Positions 7,995 to 16,727 of a stretch of 64,000 bases of DNA are shown here, one piece after another (positions within the stretch are counted from its first letter, which is position 1; each line of letters opens with the position of its first letter). The position numbers and the translations under genes are program-made. The notes beneath the pieces are model-generated. The model saw nothing but the letters and a program-made list of their open reading frames with translations, ran no database searches and was not told the origin of the DNA. The DNA is from an uncultured Reyranella sp. (GTDB lineage Bacteria > Pseudomonadota > Alphaproteobacteria > Reyranellales > Reyranellaceae), in assembly GCF_945957355.1 (NCBI RefSeq), contig NZ_CAMFKM010000008.1:166442-230441 (forward strand), given 5' to 3'.

Positions 7995-9628
7995 ACCTTC
8001 CGTGGCCGGATCGGCGGCAGGGTCACCAGCGGCCATGGGTCGGGGAATTGCCCGACCGGGCAGTCGATCAGGAGAGGCGCGCCCTTGGCGATGCCGCGCG
8101 CGATGGCGCTGCCCAGCTCGTCCGGCGAGCCGACACGTATGGCGTCGATGCCGAAGCTCTCGGCCAGCTTCACGAAGTCGGGATTTCGCAGCTCCGTGGC
8201 GATGGTGCGATTGTTGAACGACTGCTGCTGGATGCGGCGCACATTGCCGAAGGCACCGTCACTGAACACGACGGCCACGACGCCGATCCCGTGCTGGGCT
8301 GCGGTCGCCATCTCCATCGCGGTGAACATGAAGCCCCCGTCGCCGCTGATCGACAGCACCGCAGCGTCGGGACGGGCGATCTTGGCGCCGAGGGCGGTGG
8401 CATAGCCCCAGCCCAGGGTGCCCTGGTAGCCAGGCGACAGAAAGGTGCGCGGTCTGTAGGTCGGCCAGGCGAAGCGCGCCGCATAGCCCATCTGCGTCAG
8501 TTCATCGACCAGAATGCCGTCCTCGGGCAGCGCCTTGCGCATCGCTTCGAGATAGGCGATCTGCGGTGCGAGCAGGTCGTGGATCTTCTCGTTGGAGGCG
8601 ACCTTGATATCGGCAACCTGTTCGGCGCGGCCGCTGCGTTTCCTGTTGTGCACGGCCAGTCGATCGGCAAGCACCTTCAGCGTCGCGGCAGCATCTCCCA
8701 CGATGCCGATCGCGGGCTTGCGCTGGCGGTCGAGCTCCTCGCTGTCGGCGTCGATACGGATGATCTTCAGCGTGTCGTCGAGGCCCCAGTTCTGCTGCTG
8801 CGGCTGCAGGCGGGTGCCGACGGCGAGCACGACGTCGGCCTCGCCCCAGAAGCGGTAGCCGGCAGGTGCGGTGACCGAGAGGCGATGTCTTCCGTCGATC
8901 ACACCCTGGCCCATGCGGCCGGTCATCACCGGTGCATCGAGCAGTTCGGCGATGCGTTGCACATATTCACCTGCGCCCTGGGCACCCCCGCCGACCACGA
9001 TCATCGGCCGTTCGGCGCCGCCCAGCAGCTTCGCCGCCCGTTCGACGGCCTCCTCGTCGACCGGACAGGGATCGGCGGCGGCCGCCTTGCCGATCAGCTC
9101 GACCGGCGCGCGCCTTGCCCAAGTGTCCATGGCGCATTCGAGCGCGACGGGGCGGCGGCGACCCGAGAGCAGGCGGCGGAACGCCTCGTTCACCAGGCCC
9201 GGCGCGGCGGCGGGCGAGGGGATGCGGTCGGCCCATTTGGTGAGACCGCGCATGATCGCGAGCTGGTCGGGCAGCTCGTGCAGCAGGCCGACGTTGCGGC
9301 CGATCATCGATTGCTGGATCTGGCCCGTCAGCGCCAGCACCGGTGCGTTCACGGCGTAGGCCGTGGCCAGCGCCGCCGTGGTATTGAGGAACCCGGGACC
9401 GGGCACCACGACATAGGCCGAGGGCTTGCCCGTCGCCATTGCGTGGCCGAGCGCCATGTAGGCGCAGGCCTGTTCGTGGCGCGCATGGATCGGCCGGATG
9501 GCATTGGTCCGGTCGTAGAGCGCATCGAAGAACGGATCGTTCTGGACGCCTGGAAGACAGTAGAGGGTGTCGATGCCGTTCACTTCCAGCATCGACACGA
9601 CGGTTTGGGCGGTCGAGAGCGTTTTCAT
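7991..9628 (-). CDS. Thiamine diphosphate-dependent enzyme (acetolactate synthase-like)
   Basis: 545 aa with the three-domain layout of the POX/AHAS family. The N-terminal pyrimidine-binding domain has the catalytic Glu in RHEQACAYMA (near residue 51); a central domain follows; the C-terminal diphosphate-binding domain has GDGGFMF with the partner Asn in DGAFGN. No regulatory-subunit gene is adjacent, and other ilv genes are absent, so biosynthetic acetolactate synthase is unlikely. Benzoylformate decarboxylase- or oxalyl-CoA-like roles in carboxylate catabolism are possible. The neighbouring Bug receptor on the same strand suggests imported carboxylates as substrates, but this is inference. 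Confidence 0.87.
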   Translation of the reverse strand: MKTLSTAQTVVSMLEVNGIDTLYCLPGVQNDPFFDALYDRTNAIRPIHARHEQACAYMALGHAMATGKPSAYVVVPGPGFLNTTAALATAYAVNAPVLALTGQIQQSMIGRNVGLLHELPDQLAIMRGLTKWADRIPSPAAAPGLVNEAFRRLLSGRRRPVALECAMDTWARRAPVELIGKAAAADPCPVDEEAVERAAKLLGGAERPMIVVGGGAQGAGEYVQRIAELLDAPVMTGRMGQGVIDGRHRLSVTAPAGYRFWGEADVVLAVGTRLQPQQQNWGLDDTLKIIRIDADSEELDRQRKPAIGIVGDAAATLKVLADRLAVHNRKRSGRAEQVADIKVASNEKIHDLLAPQIAYLEAMRKALPEDGILVDELTQMGYAARFAWPTYRPRTFLSPGYQGTLGWGYATALGAKIARPDAAVLSISGDGGFMFTAMEMATAAQHGIGVVAVVFSDGAFGNVRRIQQQSFNNRTIATELRNPDFVKLAESFGIDAIRVGSPDELGSAIARGIAKGAPLLIDCPVGQFPDPWPLVTLPPIRPRKV

Positions 9629-9649
9629 GCGCTCCAGTCTATACGCCTC

Positions 9650-10642
9650 TCAGTCGACGCGCGCGCCCGAGGCCTTGATGATGGGCGCGAGTCGGGCCTC
9701 CTCGGAATCGCGGTAGGCCGCTGTGTCGGCCGGCGAACGCCAGATGGCGAGTGCGGCCTGGTCGAAGAACTTGGCCTTGAGGTCCTCGCTCTCCAGCGCC
9801 TTCTTCGACAGTTCCGACAGCCGCGCGACGATCTCGGGCGGCAACTTCGCAGGGCCGGTCAGCGTAGTCCACGAGTTGATGTCGAAGGCCGGCAGGGTCT
9901 CCGCGATGGCCGGTACGTCCGGCACGACAGGGCTGCGCTTCTCGGAAGTGACGCCGAGCGCCCGCACCTTGCCGGGACGCGACTGCGCGAGCGCACCGGG
10001 AATGTTGTCGAAGATCATGTGGATCTGCCCGGCCAGCAGGTCCTGCATGGCAGGAGCGGCGCCGCGATAGGGGACATGGACCATGTCGACCTTGGCCATG
10101 ATCTTGAAGAGCTCGCCCGAGAGGTGGAGCGTCGTGCCCGACCCGGCGGACCCGTAGGAGTATTTGCCCGGGTTTTTGCGCAGCAGCTCGATCAGCTCGG
10201 GCACGGTCTTTACCGGCAGGTCCAGATTGACCACCAGCATGTTGGGCAGCTGCCAGATCGTCGAGATGAAGGTGAAGTCGGTCTTCGCGTTGAATGGCAG
10301 CTTGGCGTAGAGCGTGGGCGAGATGGCGTGGCTGGCGATGCCGCCGAGGCCCAGCGTGTAGCCGTCGGGTGCCGACTGGGCGAGAGCGTCCATGCCGACG
10401 TTGCCGCCCGAACCACCCTTGTTTTCGACAATCCATTGCTGGCCGCTCAGCTCGGTCAGCTTCGCGCAGAACATGCGCGATAGCGTGTCGGTCGCGCCAC
10501 CGGCCGGGAACGGGTTGATGTAGCGCACCGTCTTGTTGGGATAGGTGCCTTGGGCCGAGACGATCGCCGGGGCGGCGAGGGTGCTGGCTGCGATTCCACC
10601 CACGACGGAACGGCGCCCGATGGGACGCATCTTCAGTGTCAT
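9650..10642 (-). CDS. Tripartite tricarboxylate transporter (Bug family) substrate-binding protein
   Basis: 330 aa periplasmic binding protein. It starts at ATG 10642, preceded by a strong GGAGG; the frame is open farther upstream but without Bug-like sequence. The N-terminus has a twin-arginine type leader (RRSVVGGIAASTLAAPAIVSAQ), then the Bug signature YPNKTVRYINPFPAGGATDTLSR, and later APDGYTLG and MVHVPYRG. Bug proteins bind carboxylates or other small polar ligands for TctAB transporters, which are not encoded nearby, so this is an orphan receptor. It lies 21 bp upstream of the ThDP enzyme gene and is probably co-transcribed with it. Confidence 0.92.
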   Translation of the reverse strand: MTLKMRPIGRRSVVGGIAASTLAAPAIVSAQGTYPNKTVRYINPFPAGGATDTLSRMFCAKLTELSGQQWIVENKGGSGGNVGMDALAQSAPDGYTLGLGGIASHAISPTLYAKLPFNAKTDFTFISTIWQLPNMLVVNLDLPVKTVPELIELLRKNPGKYSYGSAGSGTTLHLSGELFKIMAKVDMVHVPYRGAAPAMQDLLAGQIHMIFDNIPGALAQSRPGKVRALGVTSEKRSPVVPDVPAIAETLPAFDINSWTTLTGPAKLPPEIVARLSELSKKALESEDLKAKFFDQAALAIWRSPADTAAYRDSEEARLAPIIKASGARVD

Positions 10643-10855
10643 TATTGGTTTCCTCCCTTGATTGACGCAGGCAGAGTGACAAAAACGCTGCGCGTCGTCG
10701 ATGCTGAAGCCGAGATCTCGGGAACTGTGGCCGGATTTGGGCGCAGCTGGCCTTGCCAGTGCCCTCCAAATGACTGAAAAGTCTCGCCGTTGGGTACTTT
10801 CGCCTGTGGAGTGCAAATGGCTTTGGGGGCTGTCTGCGCTGGCAAGAGGATGGTC

Positions 10856-13420
10856 ATGTGGGGTTTTGAGCGTTGGGCCGCAGTGCGTCTCGTCGCGCGC
10901 GGTGCTTCCTTCGGCGCCGTTCTGGGCTTGCTGTGTTCCGGGACCGCTATGAATGCGTCGGCCCAGCCAAAGGGGACCGTGCCGCCACCGGGCCAGCAGA
11001 AGAATCAGCAGCAGGCGAACAGGAAGGGCGGAAATCCGCCGGAGGTGGACGTCTGCTATGGCTTAACGGGCGCCGATGCGCCGACGAAGGTCGCGGCTTG
11101 CACCGAGGTCATCAACAAGGGCCTGCTCTCGGGCGGCGCGCTGGCGCTGGCCTATCTGCACCGCGGGCTGTCGGAGAACGGTCCGGACAGCGACAAGCGA
11201 TCCAAGGCCGACTTCCGGACGGCGGTCCGCATGTACAACGACGCCATCATGACGCAGCCGCTCAACCCGCACCTCTACATACAGCGCGGCGTCGTCCATC
11301 AGACGATCGGCGAGGCCGACCGGGCGATCATCGACTACAGTGACGCGATCCGACTTGCGCCGCGCGATACGCTGCCCCTGATCAACCGCGGCGTCGTGCT
11401 GTACACGCGCAAGGACAACAACGAGGGCGCAATCGCCGACTTCAACGCGGCACTCAAGATCAACTCGAAGGAAGTCAGCGCCTGGACCAATCGAGGCATC
11501 GTCTATCGCAAGAAGGGCGACGTGAACCAGGCGATTTCGGACTTCACGACGGCGATCAAGATCCTGCCCGACAAGATCCAGCCGGTGTCGCTCACCGATG
11601 TCCCTGATTCGGTCACTAGCCAGCTTGCCCGGACGCCGCAGCAGGAGGCCAACCGGATCGCGCTGCAGGCCGCCTTCGTCCATTTCCAGCGCGGCCTCGC
11701 CTGGTACGACAAGAACGACTACGACAAGGCTATTGCCGACTTCAGCGAGTCGATCCGACTCAATCCACGGGATGCATCGCCCTGGGTCGGCCGCGGCGCA
11801 GCATACATGTACAAGAACGAGCTGAAGCAGGCGATCGCCGACTTCACGGAAGGCATCAGGCTCCAGCCCGGCCAGGCCTTCGCCCACATGCAGCGTGGCA
11901 TCGCCTATCACCGCATCGGCGACGCCGACAACGCGCTCACGGACTACACGATCGCCCATGAACTGACGCCCAAGGATCCGAACCCGATGGTCAATCGCGG
12001 CATCGTCTACTACACGAAGAAGGGCAAGTTCGAAGAGGCGGTCGCCGACTTCGACCAGGCGCTCAAGCTCAACCCGAAGGAAGTCAACGCGCTGATCAAC
12101 CGCGGCGTGACATGGCGGCAGCGGAACGATCCCGACCGCGCCATCGTCGACTTCACCGAGGCGGTTCGGCTCGGCCTGCAGACGTCGGACATCCTCAGGC
12201 TCACGCAGAAGGACAAGGACGGCAAGAAGGATCCTGCGGCGGCCCAGACCGCCGACCAGGTGGCCAATGCCTACTACCAGCGCGGCATGGCCCTGATCGA
12301 CAAGCAGGAATACGAGGCCGCCGTGAAGGACTTCGAGGCGGCGATCGACATCAACGAGAAGGAGCCTCGTGCCTATCTGGGGCGCGGTGCCGCCTATCTC
12401 AAGATGGAGAAGACGAAGGATGCCGTTGCGGACCTCGACCGCGCCATCAAGCTCGCGCCAGGCATGGCCTTTGCCTATTTCGAGCGCGGCGCAGCGTACC
12501 ATCGCATCGACGACTACGACAATGCCATCGCCGACTACTCCTCGTCGATCGAGATCGATCCGAAGGAGCCGCTGGCCTACATCAACCGCGGCATGGCCCT
12601 GATCTTCAAGGATAAGGTCGACGACGCGATCAAGGATTTCGATGCTGCCCTGAAGATCAGCCCGGACGACATCAACGCACTGATCCAGCGCGGCTTCGCG
12701 TATGGACTGAAGAAGGACTACCCGCGGGCGTTGGCCGACATCGAAGATGCGCTGCGCCTGTCGCCCGGCAATCCCACTGCACTGTACTATCGCGCGCAGG
12801 TCATGGCCTTTCGCGGCGATGCCGGCCGCGCGATCGAGGACTACACCCAGGCGTTGCGCACCGACGTGAAGAATCCGCGCATCTACGCCAGCCGCGCCAA
12901 TCTCTACAGCAACCTCGGCGAATTCGACGACGCGATCGACGACCTGAACAATGCGATCCGACTGAGGCCTCGCGACGCCAACCTGTTCCTCAGCCGCGGC
13001 ATCGCCTACTTCAACAAGGGTGACTACGGCAAGGCGATCGCGGACTATGACGAGGCGCTGAAGCTCGACCCGAAGATGACGCCGGCACTGAACAACAGAT
13101 GCCTGACGCGGGCCGTGACGGGAGGGAATCTCGACGCCGCTCTCGCCGACTGCAACGAGGTCCTCAAGCTGGTGCCCGACGATCCCTATGCCCACGACAA
13201 TATCGGGCTGATCTATCTGAAGCGGAAGCAGTACGACCGGGCGATCGCCCAGTACAACGCCTCCCTGAAGATCGATCCGGATCGCGCGCGCGCCCTCTAC
13301 GGCCGAGGCCTTGCCCGCACGCGCAACGGCCAGGGCCCGGCGGGCATCGCCGACATGTCGGCCGCGAGCGGCATCCAGCCGAACATCTCGGGCGAGTTCG
13401 CCAAGTACGGCGTGAACTGA
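10856..13420 (+). CDS. Secreted tetratricopeptide repeat protein
   Basis: 854 aa. An N-terminal signal peptide (hydrophobic stretch around residues 12-28, cleavage near NASAQ) is followed by a short Gln/Asn/Lys-rich linker and then about 20 TPR units of ~34 residues almost to the C-terminus. Most units contain an RG-x-AY core and a D[AF]-AI-x-D(F/Y) core (for example YINRGMALIFKD, DDAIKDFDAAL). Two Cys in VDVCYG and AACTEV may form a disulfide. ATG 10856 is chosen because AAGAGG lies 6 bp upstream; in-frame ATGs at 10817 and 10850 are alternatives. A periplasmic protein-interaction scaffold is likely; partners are unknown and there is no operon context. Confidence 0.88.
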   Translation: MWGFERWAAVRLVARGASFGAVLGLLCSGTAMNASAQPKGTVPPPGQQKNQQQANRKGGNPPEVDVCYGLTGADAPTKVAACTEVINKGLLSGGALALAYLHRGLSENGPDSDKRSKADFRTAVRMYNDAIMTQPLNPHLYIQRGVVHQTIGEADRAIIDYSDAIRLAPRDTLPLINRGVVLYTRKDNNEGAIADFNAALKINSKEVSAWTNRGIVYRKKGDVNQAISDFTTAIKILPDKIQPVSLTDVPDSVTSQLARTPQQEANRIALQAAFVHFQRGLAWYDKNDYDKAIADFSESIRLNPRDASPWVGRGAAYMYKNELKQAIADFTEGIRLQPGQAFAHMQRGIAYHRIGDADNALTDYTIAHELTPKDPNPMVNRGIVYYTKKGKFEEAVADFDQALKLNPKEVNALINRGVTWRQRNDPDRAIVDFTEAVRLGLQTSDILRLTQKDKDGKKDPAAAQTADQVANAYYQRGMALIDKQEYEAAVKDFEAAIDINEKEPRAYLGRGAAYLKMEKTKDAVADLDRAIKLAPGMAFAYFERGAAYHRIDDYDNAIADYSSSIEIDPKEPLAYINRGMALIFKDKVDDAIKDFDAALKISPDDINALIQRGFAYGLKKDYPRALADIEDALRLSPGNPTALYYRAQVMAFRGDAGRAIEDYTQALRTDVKNPRIYASRANLYSNLGEFDDAIDDLNNAIRLRPRDANLFLSRGIAYFNKGDYGKAIADYDEALKLDPKMTPALNNRCLTRAVTGGNLDAALADCNEVLKLVPDDPYAHDNIGLIYLKRKQYDRAIAQYNASLKIDPDRARALYGRGLARTRNGQGPAGIADMSAASGIQPNISGEFAKYGVN

Positions 13421-13426
13421 CGGAGC

Positions 13427-13461
13427 CCCCCGACTCGACGGACTGCTCGTCGGGTCGGGGG
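13427..13461 (+). terminator. Strong hairpin after the TPR gene
   Basis: A 14-bp stem with one G-U pair and a 7-nt loop starts six bases after the TPR stop codon. Very stable, but no T-tract follows, so it may protect the 3' end or act with Rho rather than terminate by itself. Confidence 0.55.
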
Positions 13462-13593
13462 AGCCCTCCATCTGGACCTTCGGAAATCCAGCCGTTCACC
13501 GGTGCGGTGGGCTGCGGCTTTGCGCCGGCCGCGCCGACATCACCCACGACCCGCAAATACCGATCCCGGCAGTCTCCAGGCTGCGACCCGACC

Positions 13594-13622
13594 GGGCTCC
13601 CTGCGGACGGGGAGGCTCTTTT
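13594..13622 (+). terminator. Putative rho-independent terminator
   Basis: GGGCTCCC pairs with GGGA(g)GCTC across an 8-nt loop, with one bulged G, and is followed directly by TCTTTT. This is the better intrinsic-terminator candidate downstream of the TPR gene. Confidence 0.5.
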
Positions 13623-13734
13623 CGATTCGTTTGTTTCGTTTAGTCCACTTGCGCCGCCGCTGGGGTCCGGAAACATTCTAATTGAATAAATGAATGTAAG
13701 ACGATAAGAAAACATCGCTCCACAGAGGTTACCG

Positions 13735-14295
13735 ATGTTCAGAAGCAACGTTAACCACCCTCCGGGCGATCGGCGCCGGCTGAGGTCCATCACGCATACT
13801 GCAGAATGGCTGGCCGTCGCCGGGGTTGCGATGGGTCTGGGCTATATCGCCTATCTGGCCCTCGTGCCGGACGCGCTCGCCATCGCGCTGCGCCGCGAAG
13901 TGCCGGGCGTCATCGTCGACCCCAGTGCGCCCGCCCTGGCGGCGGCAGGACTGGTCAGCCTCGTTCCGGCCCTGATCTTCATTGCCGCGATGGCATCGGC
14001 CCGGACGCTGTTCCGGCTGCTCGGCCGGGCCGCGACCGTATTCGATCCGGCAGCCCCGTCGGTGTTGCGGCGCATCGGCCTTCTGGCGATTGCGGCAGCC
14101 TTTGCGGGCGTCGTCGTCCGCATCGTGGTGGGGCTGCTGATGACCAGCGCCAACCCGCCGGGTCAGCAGCAACTGGTCCTGTCCGTCAGCTCGGGCGACG
14201 TGACGGCGCTGGTTGTCGGTCTCCTGATGCTCGCCTTTGCGCTCGTGATGCGGGAGGGGATCCGCCTCGACGAGGACAATCGGAGCATCCTCTGA
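13735..14295 (+). CDS. DUF2975 domain-containing membrane protein
   Basis: 186 aa inner-membrane protein with four hydrophobic segments (about residues 22-45, 68-88, 113-135 and 150-170), matching the layout of DUF2975. In many bacteria DUF2975 proteins are encoded directly before a small XRE/Cro regulator, as here: the TGA stop and the next ATG overlap by one base (TGATG). The function is unknown; a membrane partner that modulates the paired regulator is a reasonable inference. The start ATG is preceded by GAGG at suitable spacing. Confidence 0.8.
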   Translation: MFRSNVNHPPGDRRRLRSITHTAEWLAVAGVAMGLGYIAYLALVPDALAIALRREVPGVIVDPSAPALAAAGLVSLVPALIFIAAMASARTLFRLLGRAATVFDPAAPSVLRRIGLLAIAAAFAGVVVRIVVGLLMTSANPPGQQQLVLSVSSGDVTALVVGLLMLAFALVMREGIRLDEDNRSIL

Positions 14296-14513
14296 TGACG
14301 ATCGTCGTCACGCTCGATGTGATGCTTGCCAGGCGCAAGATGCGCTCCAAGGAGCTTGCCGAACGGATCGGCCTCACCGAGCAGAACGTCTCCTTGCTCA
14401 AATCCGGCAAGGTGCGCGGCATACGCTTCGAGACACTGTCGAAGATCTGCGCGGTGCTGTCCTGCCAACCGGGCGACATTCTCGAGTTCGTGCCGGACGC
14501 CGGTCCCCCGTGA
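14295..14513 (+). CDS. Small XRE/Cro-type HTH regulator
   Basis: 72 aa, essentially one helix-turn-helix domain: RKMRSKELAERIGLTEQNVSLLKSGK, then FETLSKICAVLSCQPGDILEF, the compact YozG/Cro form found beside DUF2975 genes. Translationally coupled at both ends: it shares one base with the DUF2975 stop, and its own stop overlaps the GTG start of the hydrolase (GTGA). Likely represses its own operon; no direct evidence. Confidence 0.88.
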   Translation: MTIVVTLDVMLARRKMRSKELAERIGLTEQNVSLLKSGKVRGIRFETLSKICAVLSCQPGDILEFVPDAGPP

Positions 14514-15319
14514 CTCGGGCGAACCGGCGAGCGGCCCTGGCGGCCGGCTTGATTCTCCTGGCGTCGCTGCTTGCCGGCTGCGCCACCTTGCCGGGTGCGG
14601 AAACCGCTCGTGGCATCGACGGGAATGTCGAGGTGTCGTATCTGCCCGGGCCGGCCCCAACGGTCGTGTTCGAAGCCGGCCTGGGAGCGCACAAGGAGAG
14701 TTGGACGGCCGTATTCCGGGAGGTCGCGCGGACCAATGGCGTCTTCGCCTATGACCGCCCGGGCGTTGGACGCAGCACTTCGACCGGGCGGCCGCGGGAT
14801 GGCGCGGCCATCGTGGAGGAACTGCGCACGCTCCTTCGGGGGCGGGGCCTGAAGCCGCCCTATGTGCTGGTCGGCCATTCCGCAGGCGGCCTCTACATGC
14901 AGCTTTACGCCAGGCTCCATCCCGAGGAGGTGGTAGGGCTGGTCCTTGTGGATCCGACCCATCCCACTCAGTTCGAGGGCGAGGGATCGCTCGCGAATCG
15001 CGGCGCCCTTGCCCGGGGCATCATGGCGCTCGCCGGCGGGATCGGGCCGATCCGCCCGGAGTTCGACGCCTTGCCGCAAACCGGCGCGGAGGTGCTGGCG
15101 GCGCCGCCGCTATCTGCTCGCATCGCGACCGTCATCCTGTTGGCGCGGAATGACGGCAGCGGCCCGGCTGCGGCTTTCGACAAGGCCAAGCGGGCCGATT
15201 TCGCACGGCTCTATCCGACGGCGCAAATCCGCTGGATCGATAGCGGTCACGACATTCCAGGGGAAAAGCCTGGCGCGGTGGTGGAGGCAATCCGCTGGGT
15301 GCTGGCGCAACCGCGATAG
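14510..15319 (+). CDS. Alpha/beta-hydrolase lipoprotein
   Basis: 269 aa. The signal peptide ends in the lipobox LLAGC (Cys at about residue 24), so the enzyme is probably lipid-anchored to a membrane on the periplasmic side. An alpha/beta-hydrolase fold follows, with oxyanion region FEAGLGAHKESW, nucleophile Ser in GHSAGG, a later Asp in the DPTHPTQF region, and catalytic His in DSGHDIPG. Start is GTG overlapping the HTH stop by 4 bp, so it belongs to the DUF2975/XRE operon, an unusual partner. Substrate unknown (ester or lactone hydrolase likely). Confidence 0.85.
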   Translation: MTRANRRAALAAGLILLASLLAGCATLPGAETARGIDGNVEVSYLPGPAPTVVFEAGLGAHKESWTAVFREVARTNGVFAYDRPGVGRSTSTGRPRDGAAIVEELRTLLRGRGLKPPYVLVGHSAGGLYMQLYARLHPEEVVGLVLVDPTHPTQFEGEGSLANRGALARGIMALAGGIGPIRPEFDALPQTGAEVLAAPPLSARIATVILLARNDGSGPAAAFDKAKRADFARLYPTAQIRWIDSGHDIPGEKPGAVVEAIRWVLAQPR

Positions 15320-15638
15320 CAACAGACCTTCAGACTTGCGGACGCACCAAGGCCCGCAATATCCAGGCCTATGCACCTATGGTCGCAGCTTGCACCAAAC
15401 AGAAAAGGCGACGCAGTTTGTCCGCTGCAACGTCAGTACTAGAATTCTTCCGCTTCGAGTCGACCCGCACCCCCTCATCCTGAGGAGCGGCCGCAGGCCG
15501 CGTCTCGAAGGATCGGCGATAGACGTGGTGCTCGTGGCAATGCTTCGAGACGCGCTCCAGTGGAGCGCTCCTCAACATGAGGTTGGTGTTAGTGAGTCGA
15601 TCGTATTCGGAAGGACTCTTAGCGCCGTGGGACCAAAA
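15320..15638. other. 319-bp gap between the hydrolase and tRNA-Ser
   Basis: The first 119 bp contain only a weak hairpin (TTGCGG 15336-15341 with CCGCAA 15354-15359). The rest is the 184-bp palindromic element 15439-15622 and 16 bp of tRNA 3' flank including TTTT on the tRNA strand. No gene seen. Confidence 0.6.
15439..15622 (-). mobile_element. 184-bp MITE-like palindromic element, copy 1
   Basis: Bounded by TA dinucleotides (15440-15441 and 15620-15621), with imperfect terminal inverted repeats around a CTTCCG core. Inside lies a second nested pair of long arms (about 15468-15513 and 15540-15588) containing CCTCAT, TGAGGAGC and GTCTCGAAG. It carries no coding capacity. It aligns end to end, in reverse orientation, with 22049-22232, which is exactly as long. 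TA boundaries suggest mobilisation by an IS630/Tc1-mariner-like transposase in trans; that is inference. It lies 16 bp past the 3' end of tRNA-Ser. Confidence 0.7.
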
Positions 15639-15728
15639 TGGCGGATGGGGTGGGATTCGAACCCACGGTGGGCGTGAGCCCACGCCGGTTTTCAAGACCG
15701 GTGCCTTAAACCGCTCGGCCACCCATCC
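15639..15728 (-). tRNA. tRNA-Ser (anticodon UGA)
   Basis: 90 nt including an encoded CCA. The acceptor arms GGATGGG and CCCATCC pair fully; the anticodon loop reads CTTGAAA with anticodon TGA; a long class II variable arm (GTGGGC..GCCCAC) is present; the T arm GTGGG-TTCGAAT-CCCAC is perfect. All features fit serine tRNA reading UCA. Confidence 0.97.
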
Positions 15729-15741
15729 AGCTCAGAAAGTT

Positions 15742-15770
15742 CAGATACTTAGGTGCCGCCATGATTGCAA
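15742..15770 (-). promoter_or_regulatory. Sigma-70-type promoter of tRNA-Ser
   Basis: On the minus strand a TTGCAA -35 box and a TATCTG -10 box are separated by 17 bp, with the tRNA 5' end 14 bp downstream of the -10 box. Confidence 0.55.
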
Positions 15771-15803
15771 CAAATGGCGTCCGCCTCTGTTAGTCTGCTC
15801 CTC

Positions 15804-16709
15804 ATGGCAGACGATTTTTGCCTGATGCACGACGATCGGCTGGGCTATGCACCGAAACCGGGCTTTCGGGGAGCGGGGGCCGGCGGGTGGCCGGTGTCGA
15901 TCGATGCCGACGGCTTCCGGTCCAGCGGCGGCGACGCGGCCGCCGGGATCGATCGGGCAATTCTCGCCGTGGGCGATTCCTACACGTTCGGGGAGGAGAT
16001 TGGCGACGGCGATACCTGGCCGGCACAGCTCGAACGGCTGAGCGGCCGCACGGTGCTGAACGGCGGAGTATCGGGCTACGGCTTCGACCAGATCGTGCTG
16101 CGCGCCGAGCAACTCGCCGAGCGACATAAGCCGGCGATGATCATCGTCGGCTTCATTGCCGATGACATACGGCGCACCGAGATGCGTCGCCTGTGGGGGC
16201 GGGACAAGCCCTGGTTCGCAATTGGGGGGGACGAACTCGTCCTCCAGGGCGTGCCCGTGCCCGAGCGAAAGCCGCTTGCGCCCTCGTGGCTCCGCCATCG
16301 TTTACAGCGAATCCTGATCCAGCTTCCGCCGCCTCTCCAACAGCTCTTCGGCTACCACGTCCGGAAGCATCCCGCCGGCCACGGCAGCGGCATCGGCCTG
16401 CGACTCGTCGAGCACCTGGCCAAGCTGGAGGCGGCGCACGGATGCCGTGTCGTCCTGGTGGCGCAGTATCAGCCCCGGGTCTGGCTCGACCGGATCTTCG
16501 CGGCCGACGAACGCCGCGCGACCTGGGAAGTGCTCGATCGCGCGTCGAGCCTGGGGCTGGCGACCGTCGATACCTATCCGAGATTCGCCGCCGAGCCGGC
16601 GGCAGCGTCGCTTTACGTCAACTCCCACGTAAACGCGCGCGGCAACGCGATGATCGCAAGCCTGCTGGCCGCCCGGCTGTCGGAACTGTCGCGAACGCCG
16701 GATCGATAA
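15804..16709 (+). CDS. SGNH/GDSL hydrolase family protein
   Basis: 301 aa. Residues 11-22 read DRLGYAPKPGFR, a prelude common to SGNH proteins of polysaccharide loci. Block I has the nucleophile Ser59 in VGDSYTFGEE, the Gly of block II lies in NGGVSGYG, and block V is NSHVNARGN with the catalytic His. Esterase or acetylhydrolase activity is expected, but the substrate cannot be named. No signal peptide is seen. ATG 15804 is chosen; an in-frame ATG at 15774 would add ten residues. It is divergent from tRNA-Ser and stands alone. Confidence 0.82.
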   Translation: MADDFCLMHDDRLGYAPKPGFRGAGAGGWPVSIDADGFRSSGGDAAAGIDRAILAVGDSYTFGEEIGDGDTWPAQLERLSGRTVLNGGVSGYGFDQIVLRAEQLAERHKPAMIIVGFIADDIRRTEMRRLWGRDKPWFAIGGDELVLQGVPVPERKPLAPSWLRHRLQRILIQLPPPLQQLFGYHVRKHPAGHGSGIGLRLVEHLAKLEAAHGCRVVLVAQYQPRVWLDRIFAADERRATWEVLDRASSLGLATVDTYPRFAAEPAAASLYVNSHVNARGNAMIASLLAARLSELSRTPDR

Positions 16710-16727
16710 CCGCCGTTAACCGGCGAT

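Larger units (their letters stand above)
13421..13734. other. 314-bp intergenic region with two hairpins and an AT-rich promoter segment
   Basis: Holds two terminator-like hairpins (listed separately) and then an AT-rich stretch at about 13670-13725 likely to contain the promoter of the DUF2975 operon. No credible coding sequence is seen. Confidence 0.6.

Noticed and set aside
7700..10483. A 927-codon open frame on the plus strand antisense to the ThDP enzyme and Bug receptor
   Set aside because: Composition is Arg/Gly/Asp-rich low complexity, with no motif or start signal. It is a by-product of GC-rich third codon positions in the real minus-strand genes, which show all family motifs.
11063..13471. 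An 802-codon open frame antisense to the TPR gene
   Set aside because: The apparent repeats in it mirror the TPR repeats of the real gene; no independent protein features.
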